Assembly (NCBI GenBank): GCA_029204225.1
Contig: MU832135.1
Location: 21,438 to 85,437 of the forward strand
Direction of reading: 5' to 3'
Length of the DNA: 64,000 nucleotides
Source of the DNA: Diphasiastrum complanatum
Lineage: Eukaryota > Streptophyta > Lycopodiopsida > Lycopodiales > Lycopodiaceae
Shown: piece by piece, positions 56,641-64,000 of the stretch
How the letters are laid out: every line of letters begins with the position of its first letter
Numbering within the stretch: position 1 is the stretch's first letter
Made by a program: the position numbers and the translations under genes
The notes under the pieces: model-generated
Told to the model about the DNA's origin: nothing
The model's database searches: none
What the model saw: only the letters and a program-made list of their open reading frames with translations

Positions 56641-57144
56641 CAGAATTCGTGTTTGAGGAATCCGCCTAGATCAGTTGTGTGTGCAGCATTTAGCCTTCAG
56701 CTCGTTGAAGAAATGACGGTTGCATTTCTTTCAGCCATCTGAAATTAATTATTTGGATTTGGCTTGCTTGAAAGAAAAGTGTGCTAAAGCAACAATGGAG
56801 TTTCCAAGGCCCGATTCATATGAAAAGAATTCACCATGATGGGTGATCAATAAGCAGCCGTGGAGGATTGTGGTAGCGTCCTACTCCTGCACCGATAGGA
56901 AGACATTCTGTGACTTTGAAGAGAAAGGTGTAGGCCCATATTGCATGGAGGCGGCACAAAAGGGATTAGGGCAGAAAGGTAACCCCTTGGTTTCTGATAG
57001 AAAAGGAAAGGAATTTTGAGTCAAAAAGGAAGAAGGAAAGAAGAAACCAAGACAATAGAAATAATAGAAAAAGGAGAGAGGAGGCACAGGTGGTAGCAGT
57101 AGCTACTATTGCTATTGATGTGCTCAGCCCGAAGCTGCTAGTAT

Positions 57145-57146
<2 letters not shown>
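56641..57146. other. Non-coding stretch, nothing recognised
   Basis: No domains recognised. It borders a GA microsatellite. Confidence 0.4.

Positions 57147-57186
<40 letters not shown>
57147..57186. repeat. (GA)20 microsatellite at the LINE 3' side
   Basis: A perfect 40-bp GA tract. Viewed on the minus strand it is a (TC)n tract about 150 bases beyond the stop region of the LINE relic. Confidence 0.95.
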
Positions 57187-57189
<3 letters not shown>

Positions 57190-57339
57190 CGTTTATCAAC
57201 ATTCACAGAAGTCAATAAGGCTTATGGGACCCAAATTAAGTACAATATCTATGTCTGAAAATCCAAAAAGAATAATGAAAAAACTACTCCAAGATCATAA
57301 ATTGATCTTGTTATGATTTGAAATAGCTCAACTCAAATT

Positions 57340-58190
57340 ATGACCTTTTAGCAAAACTACTAAGCATATTAACATCAATTTTATCAAATAAAGTAAGCAA
57401 TGTCACTATAGGCTCCTTGAAAAGCTTAGGAAAGGTTTTTTGAAGAGCTTCAAGGCTGCTGCAGTTCAATAGGTGATGAAGTCCTGTCTGAATACTCTCG
57501 TTTTTGCAAAGAGAGCATGTCTGCTCCCAAGCTGTTTTTGGAATGTTCCATCTTCTTGTTTCCGAATGTAATTCATATAAATTTGTCCTTAAATCATGAA
57601 ATGGTTTGCTTTTTTTTCATAGATATATCAATAACAATGTATTGTCGAATAGGAGCTCCTATGCTAGGGTCAAAACGTTCATCATAGTACTCCATTTTGC
57701 ATCAAAGGAGACTATAAGTGCAAAGAAATGCCATTGCACTCTTTCAAATTCAGCCCACTTGGTGCGAGCAATGCTTCCCCCCCATACTTCTCATCCGTAT
57801 GTATTATATAACATTTTCTTTGTCTCCCATGTGCAAAGTTCTAGTGTTTTGCAAGCAGTTTTAATTCTTTAGAGTGATCTCCAGCCACCTATAGGTCTTT
57901 TGTCCACAAAAAGGTCCCATCTCAAGTTATGTGATAGCTCTATCCCAAGCTATTTGTACTCTTTAGATTATTCCACATATTCCTCATCATATAACATTAA
58001 AGTAGGAGAAAGAGGGCAACCTTGTTTCACACCAATAGTGTTGAAAATTGCCTGTGCGAAGCTATTTTTGCACCTCACTTTTTCCAACACTTTTCTGACT
58101 TGAGTAGCAACTTCTACATAGGTACCTTGTTTTGCAAATTGCAAATCCTAGTGAGCAGTTTCATGGAGTGGCCTTTTTCATTGAGGTATA
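57340..58190 (-). pseudogene. LINE (non-LTR) reverse transcriptase 3' part
   Basis: Reading leftward with stops and shifts: VEVATQVRKVLEKVRCKNSF, then the diagnostic RT motif GVKQGCPLSPTLM at about 58035-57995. Then LRWDLFVDKRPIGGWRSL and FERVQWHFFA follow. The end is HDLRTNLYELHSETRRWNIP, WEQTCSLCKNE and GLHHLLNC, which forms the C-terminal CCHC-type zinc motif of plant LINEs. RT copies the element's RNA at a nicked target. The YADD box is not visible; the region between the two conserved blocks is shortened. Confidence 0.75.
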
Positions 58191-59105
58191 TCTAGTGTTG
58201 AATGCACATAGAGTTTTGGAGCTCACGATCGTGGCAGTTGTTCCGGATTCTCTGATTCGATGAGGTTTGAACTGTGATTTTGTTTGGATTCAAGTGATTC
58301 AAATTATGAAAAAAATGTAGGGCAAAGATAATTTTTATATTTTGTCACTTAAAAAGAAAAAATATAATTTGATGTGGTTAGAACCTTCTTCTACTACGTG
58401 GAACCCTTCTATATCTGATCTATGTGATAGTGCTAGTGTTTCAGGGCCTATTTATAGTGCCCGAGGGCCCAAATAAGGCTATGTATATCAAGAATAAGAT
58501 TTCAAGCTTTTGTACCATTAATATCACTTATACAATTGTATTCCAGCTTCCACTCAAAGTTTCACTGATCAGTCGAGTTCTGCTATGCATTCAAGAACTA
58601 GATCTATCCAATCTTTTTAAATCATGGTCCTTTATAAGTAGTATACAGAAAGCACTTGGAAAACTATTCTTAGAAGCTCCAAATTTTTGGAAGTTAGAAG
58701 TTGCTGAATTTATTGGATCTATATTGGCAGTATTAAAGATTTAGATTCATGTGACTATCTGAGGGAAAAGATTCTATTCATATAACGTGCCCTCATAGAC
58801 TTCATGACTTTGAGATCACTTGTATCAACAAGTTCATTGATTGTATGTGAGTTGATTTAATATGACCAAGAATTTTCTTATTTTTATATCAACAAATCTC
58901 TTAATGCAGTCACTTCAAGTTGTTTTATTGCTTTGTGAAAGTCAATCATTTATTGGTTAATATGATCCATATGATAATCTGAGATGTTATTCTGTAAAGA
59001 GACTATGTCTTAATGGTTTCTTGCGTGGCCACAGGAAGATTCTGTGTTGGTTACTCCCGAGCAAAGGTCGCAAAAGCCTTATGTCGCAATTATCAAGGTG
59101 AGAGA
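58191..59105. other. Non-coding stretch, nothing recognised
   Basis: AT-rich. A 106-codon frame at 58424-58744 shows no recognised domain. It could be more of the LINE, too decayed to read. Confidence 0.35.
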
Positions 59106-59181
59106 GAGAGAAGAAAAGAAAGAAAGCTTCATTATGGACATCAAAGGCATATAAGACGAAAAAGCACAAGAATGTGTTATC

Positions 59182-59238
<57 letters not shown>

Positions 59239-59330
59239 TATTAATGTCTTTTCCATGCCAAAAGGCATTTAAGACTACTAAATGTACATGTCAAGTATGT
59301 GGTAACCATGGGAGTGTATGAAACGTCTCC
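59106..59330 (-). repeat. SINE-like repeats with a (GA)n tract
   Basis: A degenerate unit at 59110-59184 (AAGCTTCATTATGGACATC, AAAGGCATATAAGAC) is followed by (GA)n at 59185-59235 and a well-kept unit: AGCTTTATTAATGTC, CCATGCCAAAAGGCATTTAA, ACATGTCAAGTATGTGG, GAAACGTCTCC. On the minus strand this is the same order as at 12154-12413, with the tract at its 3' end. Confidence 0.75.
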
Positions 59331-59983
59331 AAAACAATAACAGAAATAGCAAATCTAAAGCTAAAGCTATGAACTGAAATAGATGTGATGCTATAAGAAA
59401 CATGTGGGAGCATGTATACTGCTAACAGTCATGAGTGAGGTATGACGCTATTATCTAGTCTTGTCCTGTTGGTGCTGATGATATAGAAGGATGTAATACG
59501 GCCTGTGGCATGAAGGGCCACTGGTGGTCTCTGACGTCGTCTGAGAAGATGAAGAAGGCGTTAATTTTTTTGCTTGTTTCCAGGTGTGGAAGAAGGCGCT
59601 AATTTTTTTGTGATGATCCGATCACATTTCGAGGCTGAAAATTGGACAGCATATTACCATTTGTAGGGTGTTGCAACAGCCCTATCCGTGTGTGTATTGT
59701 TCACACTTTTTGGCAAGAAAGAAGGGTTTGAAAAAAGCTTTGTTGGAGGCTCACCTGATTCTTTGCTTCTGATTCTTTGCTTGCTGGTTTTTGAGTTTGT
59801 AATGCAATTTTAGGTTGAAATTTTCAGCACACAAGTCTTGTAGGAGGGCGAGTTCCTACATCCATTTAATGTATGGTTTCGACACATTCCAGTGCTGATT
59901 TGTCAGATTTGATACTTGCTGGTTTTTGTGTCTTTTAGGGCACATTTAGGGTTTGAAAAAGTTTATCTTCTTGGCTGGTTCTT
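59331..59983. other. Unassigned DNA before the copia-like gag
   Basis: It should contain the leader and perhaps the 5' LTR of the element at 59984, but I find no match here to the LTR at 61332 and no TGGTATCAGAGC. Confidence 0.35.
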
Positions 59984-61331
59984 ATGGCAAGAGATTTGGG
60001 AGCAATTCGTACTTGTTCAGGTGAAGATATGTTGGATGGCACCAACTATTCTTCATGGAGTTGCAAGCTGAGATTTTGCATCGACGTGATGATCAAGATT
60101 TTATTGGTAACAAGATCTATCTTATATTATTTGAGATTTGCAAGACCTCTAAAAGTGCTTGGGAAACACTTTTAAAGATGTACCGAATAAAGGATTCATC
60201 ATCATGCTTTCTCCTCTCTACTTCATCCTCTTTGAAGGTAGAAGAGCAAAGTCATGCAAAGTTTGATCATTGTCTTTCTACAAGTACAAGTTTGCATCGG
60301 AATGTTGGTATGGTAAAGCATTCTTCTTCTCTTGAGCCATTTGTTGCAAATGATGGATGCATTAGTGAAGAACTTTATGAGCAAGCCTCTCAAGATAATG
60401 TTTTGGAAAAGGCTGAAATCAAGCATTCTTTGAAGCCATTTTTGTACTAATGGAGGAGGGGAAAAAATCATGTCAATTAGTACATTGGTTCAAAGTGGCA
60501 TGTTGCTAGATTATTTGGGTGTTCAAAGTGGCAAGCTGTTGGTTTTCTTCTTGAAGATGGTGGACACCAGATTTAGCCATGATTTATTGATCATTTTCAG
60601 CCTATATTACATCGTGAGCATCCTATTATGCATCGGGAACGGCCTGCGGAAGGTTTTTGGACAGCAAGGTCCACATTTGGAGCACTTTGGACAGCAAAGT
60701 GTTGGTGATTTTGTGGCTGTTGGACAGCCTGCTACAGCCTCTTGTTGGTTGTTCGAGTCTTTGCGGGATAGCAAAGCATCTTTTTACCTTGGAGGAAACA
60801 CACATGCCTCACCAAAATCAGTACCTTATGCTGATTTTCATGTTTTGATGCTTACTTCTTATGATGACGGTGTTGTCTTACCTAGTGTTGGTGAGCAGAT
60901 CATTGATAGTAAGATTCGGGAGGATGTGATTGTAAAAGAGTATCATACTCTTCTTTATGTTTCTTGTGGTAAGAAGACTTATGGAATCATGTGGGAACCA
61001 TTGATGGATTGCAAATCCATATTTCGGCTTGTGGCTGGTTTTTTGGTTACCTACTTTGGATGGAGCATGCTTGACTTTTCGACTTGATGCTACCGCACTT
61101 CGTATTCTACATCTCTTCTACATCGAGCATGATTGGGGTTGAGATTTCGGCTACTTAGACTACTTCAAGCTGAAGTTTTTTTTTTTTGGCGGCATTAAGC
61201 TTGGACAGCAAGCTACATTTTTTCTTTTTCGGCTACATGGAGTTTTGGGCAGCATGCAACACTTTGCATTTTTGTTGCAATTTTTCATACTTCATGTCAT
61301 GTTATGTTTTTACATTATCATTTAAGGAGGG
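59984..61331 (+). mobile_element. Probable non-autonomous copia element, internal part
   Basis: The start has MLDGTNYSSWSCKLRFCIDV, a copia gag opening. After a frame change SAWETLLKMYRIKDSSSCF follows, the usual next gag block. From 60470 a 205-codon frame (to 61087) shows no pol domain, yet it reads through repeated GGACAGCA words. It ends near a polypurine tract AAGGAGGG (61324-61331) just before an LTR. With gag-like sequence, no pol, and an LTR it looks like a large non-autonomous derivative. Confidence 0.6.
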
Positions 61332-61781
61332 TGTTAGAAGTAATAAATGATAATGTTAGTTTCCCATAGGTTACTTTGACCCAAAAGGTCGAGACCTGGG
61401 TAACCATGGGTTAGGTTTATTATTTAGACCATGTTAAGTCAGTTTTAGTTGAGTTGGACCCAATTTTGGTCCAGTAGTAATTCGTGGGTCCAAGTAAAGT
61501 CTAATTATGTTAAGGGACCCTATCTTGACTTTTGGGGGGTGCCCTATAATCAGTAGTGGGCCTTGGAGGGTTCTAGAACTTAGAGTTTGGAAGAGTCTAG
61601 GCCCTTGGAAGGCCTATTTATATGTACTCTTTGTTCATTTGTAATTCATTCCCTTTCAAGCATTGCTACTACATTCTCTCTCCTTGAGGGCGCCTAACCC
61701 TCTCCCTCTTCGTCTTCTTCTTCTTTTTCTTGTATATGGAGATTGAATGTGAGAAGGATCTTGGCACTCTGATTTCCTACA
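61332..61781 (+). repeat. Probable 3' LTR (450 bp)
   Basis: It starts TGTTAGAAGTAATAAATG right after the purine tract and ends TGATTTCCTACA, giving TGT...ACA ends. It contains a pyrimidine-rich stretch near the right end. No second copy is in the window. Confidence 0.6.
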
Positions 61782-62047
61782 GGGCCAACATTACAAGTAG
61801 GAGTTGTTTGCAATTAGGATGCAAGGTGGAGAAAGGATCCACAAGAGTGATCATATTAGATTAGTCGCTATAGTTTGGTTGATCAAGAACACTATAGGAG
61901 AACATTGACAAGTCATTGAACGTACATGGAAGTTGGTTCATGCAACTGCAAGGCAAAGGGTCATCATTCTACGTTGTATCGGTTTGGTTTCTATCCAAGT
62001 CATAGTAACTTGCTATGCAGTAGAAACTTTCTTGTCTATCTGAACTA
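61782..62047. other. Short intervening DNA, nothing recognised
   Basis: No features seen between the copia-like LTR and the target duplication of the B element. Confidence 0.4.
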
Positions 62048-62052
62048 GTTTC

Positions 62053-62525
62053 TGTCATGCCCACTACCGGTCTCGGGTAGCGTGTCCACGCTAGGGATCA
62101 GTAGACCAACAACCCGTAAGTTAATTGTGGACTATAAGGGAATTGGGACCCTTATGTGTATAAGGTCATAATTAATGGTTGTAGGCCTAAACTCATGATG
62201 GTGGATTTGTATGGGTCTATCAGTGAGTCATTGGGGAATTGGATGACGTGGCCCAGATAGGCTGCAGAGGTCCAATGAGGTGTCACAGTGCACTACTAGT
62301 GGTGCATGGGCCTTGGAGGGTATAAGTATACCTATTGGGCTCTCACTAGTGTAATCTGGATTGTGAGACTGGTAGCCGTATGTTGCTGGTGTGATGCCTC
62401 ATTCCTCTTTGAGATTGATCCATAGCTTCGAGGCTAGATCCGTTCGATCTAGGATTGGTTGGGTTGGTTTGTCCACCATCCGTCTCCCTTGTATTGCTTG
62501 TTATTGGCATGTTTAGGACTTTATA
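62053..62525 (+). repeat. 5' LTR of the hairpin B element
   Basis: 473 bp, TGTCATGCCC...ACTTTATA. Confidence 0.92.
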
Positions 62526-62527
62526 TT

Positions 62528-63167
62528 GAATCATCATCGTCCGTGCGACCCTTCCATCGAACCAGATGCTCGGTAACTATACGATTTCTCAATCGTTTAG
62601 TTCTTGTATCCAAGATCTTTCCGGGTTCAAGTCGAGACACACTCGATGATTTATCCAACAGGTCCAATTGGTCTCCAGAACCAAGATGCTCTCCTTCACG
62701 TAAACTCTTCTTGAGTCAGCTTACGTGAAAAACCGGATGCATTTGAGTTTCCTTCCAGGAGGTCCAACTGGTAAGCCCGATCTTTACGGTCCTATGTATC
62801 TAGGGGACAAAGTGTAATGCTTGCTGAAGGATTCTAGTGTAATGTGTACTGGCAAGCATTATAAATTGTCCCCCTAGATATAGAGGACCGTATTAGATCT
62901 TGAAAAAGATCGGATCCTTAGCTTACCAGTTGGACCTCCTGGAAGGAATTCAAGTGCATCCGGTTTTTCACATAAGTCGAATCAAGAAGAGTCTACGTGA
63001 AGGGGAGCATCTTGGTTCTGGAGACCAATTGGACCTATTGGATGAATCATCGGGTGTGTCTCATCTTGAACGCAGAAAGATCTTGGATATAAGGATTAAA
63101 CGACTGAGAAATTGTATAGTTACCGAGCATCTGGTTCAACGGAAGGGTCGCACAGATGATGATGATT
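62528..63167. repeat. Large inverted repeat (about 300-bp arms, 27-bp loop)
   Basis: The left arm 62528-62824 is the reverse complement of the right arm 62852-63167, with scattered mismatches and a 20-30 bp extra piece in the right arm near 62893-62920. Matching pairs include GAATCATCATC/GATGATGATTC at the outer ends, GGTCCAACTGGTAAGC/GCTTACCAGTTGGACC in the middle and AATGCTTGC/GCAAGCATT at the loop. The whole would fold into a long hairpin RNA if transcribed from the LTR. Confidence 0.92.
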
Positions 63168-63220
63168 CCTGGGAACAGGAGGGGAGCTTAAGGAGGAACT
63201 TCCTTAATTTTAAGTTCTGA
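62900..63220 (+). pseudogene. Gypsy integrase C-terminal fragment
   Basis: A frame with IGSLAYQLDLLEGIQVHPVF and HISRIKKSLREGEHLG, the end of Ty3-gypsy integrase where a chromodomain often follows. The later part (RKILDIRIKRLRN) may be the diverged chromodomain-like end. Only this terminal piece of pol survives. Its mirror image forms the left arm of the inverted repeat. Confidence 0.82.
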
Positions 63221-63234
63221 GGACAGAACTGGAA

Positions 63235-63248
63235 TAAGGGGGGAAGAA
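63235..63248 (+). promoter_or_regulatory. Polypurine tract of the B element
   Basis: A purine run containing AAGGGGGGAAGAA lies immediately before the 3' LTR start TGTCGTGCCC; such tracts prime plus-strand DNA. Confidence 0.85.
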
Positions 63249-63737
63249 TGTCGTGCCCACGATTGGTCTCGAGTAGCGTGTCCACGCTAGGGATCAGTAG
63301 ACCAACAACCCATAAGTTAATTGTGATTATAAGGAATTGGGACTCTTATGTTATAAGGTCATAATCAATGGTTGTAGGCCTAAACTCATGATGGTGGATT
63401 TGTATGGGTCTATCAATGAGTCATTGGGAAACTAGATGACGTGGCCCAGATAGGCTGCAGAGGTGTCCAATGAGGTGTCACAGTGCACTACTAGTGGTGC
63501 ATGGGCCTTGGAGGGTATAAGTATACCTATTGGGCTCTCACTAGTGTAACCTTGATTGTGAGACGGTAGTTGTATGCTGCTGGTGTGATGCCTCATTCCT
63601 CTTTGAGATTGATCCATAGCTTGGGGGCTAGATCCGTTCGATCTAGGATTGGTTGGGTTTGTTTGTCCACCATCCGTTTCCCTGTATTGCTTGTTATTGG
63701 CATGCTTAGAATAGTATCCTTGGTTTAGGACTTTATA
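63249..63737 (+). repeat. 3' LTR of the hairpin B element
   Basis: 489 bp, TGTCGTGCCC...ACTTTATA, followed by the target duplication GTTTC. Close to the 5' LTR apart from an extra AGAATAGTATCCTTGG-like piece near the right end, which the 10593 copy also has in diverged form. Confidence 0.92.
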
Positions 63738-64000
63738 GTTTCACTTGAGATTTATGATTAATTGAAGTGATTGTTTGTTGTGGTTGTCAAGTAAGATCTG
63801 TTTTGAGTTGGAGAAAAGTCATTTCTTCAAGTTCTTGAATCTATCCAAGTTCATGTTCTGTGATGTGGTAGATTTTGTTATAAGATTTTGAAGCTAAGGT
63901 TGTTTATTAGCCATTGAAAATCAACAATATAGGTTGTTGTTTAGCCTCAACAAAAACAACAGGGTTCATTTCTATGAATTGACATGTTATTGATTAGTCT

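Larger units (their letters stand above)
62053..63737 (+). mobile_element. Complete B-family insertion with hairpin interior
   Basis: LTRs at 62053-62525 and 63249-63737 are direct and similar. A perfect 5-bp target duplication GTTTC lies at 62048-62052 and 63738-63742. The interior (62526-63248) keeps only three bases of the primer site (TTG). An inverted repeat of integrase C-terminal sequence follows, then a short 3' untranslated piece and the polypurine tract. At 1685 bp it is far shorter than an autonomous gypsy. The intact duplication shows the two LTRs belong to one insertion event. Confidence 0.9.

Noticed and set aside
57606-58103. Plus-strand frames of 88 and 67 codons
   Set aside because: Antisense of the LINE reverse-transcriptase relic.

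Overview
This window looks like a repeat-dense stretch of a land-plant nuclear genome. The evidence is a spliced ribosomal protein gene of plant type (eS26) with four GT-AG introns, many Ty1-copia and Ty3-gypsy LTR retrotransposons primed by initiator-tRNA-Met (TGGTATCAGAGC), a hAT transposase relic, a LINE relic, and very long (CT)n/(GA)n microsatellites. The low gene density, long dinucleotide tracts and mixed decayed elements would fit a large genome such as that of a fern or another non-angiosperm. That placement is a guess; the sequence only firmly says land plant.

Layout. 0-6 kb: AT-rich DNA, short tandem repeats and a (GT)n(GA)n tract, then the one clearly intact host gene, RPS26/eS26, on the minus strand (3598-5810; five coding exons, 121 aa). 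6-14 kb: a minus-strand gypsy-type gag relic (8.45-10.25 kb), an LTR plus primer site of a family called 'B' here (10.59-11.10 kb), a 173-bp (CT)n tract at the end of a dispersed SINE-like repeat, and an unrecognised decayed coding region on the minus strand (12.53-13.94 kb). 14.9-23.8 kb: a copia element with both LTRs (14880-20579) whose middle is inverted and partly duplicated, a minus-strand gypsy integrase fragment, and the 3' half of a second copia of the same family. 24.6-25.1 kb: a large inverted repeat made of two head-to-head LTR-end/PBS/leader segments. 25.5-32.2 kb: a decayed copia (25489-about 30694) abutting the 5' end of another copia (30696-about 32160). 32-44 kb: mostly featureless AT-rich DNA with copia gag and RNase H relics. 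44.2 kb: one orphan exon of a BAH-domain protein. 45.2-50.7 kb: the best preserved retroelement, a minus-strand gypsy with 466-bp LTRs, a CTCAC target duplication and unusual AGTTA...TAACT LTR ends. 52.5-59.3 kb: SINE-like repeats, a six-exon hAT transposase pseudogene (53667-55796, minus), a decayed B-family LTR and a LINE reverse-transcriptase relic. 60-61.8 kb: a probable non-autonomous copia. 62.05-63.74 kb: a complete 1.7-kb B-family insertion with a GTTTC target duplication. Its whole interior is a roughly 300-bp-arm hairpin made from integrase C-terminal sequence.

How it works together. Only eS26 looks like a working host gene, with the BAH exon possibly part of another. The rest is layered retroelement debris: insertion, inversion, template-switch-like rearrangement and C-to-T decay. 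Three inverted structures (16317-17458, 24651-25104, 62528-63167) are the most unusual features. The two large hairpins could give double-stranded RNA if transcribed, which would matter for silencing of their families. Coordinates of degenerate elements are approximate to tens of bases. All comparisons were made by eye.
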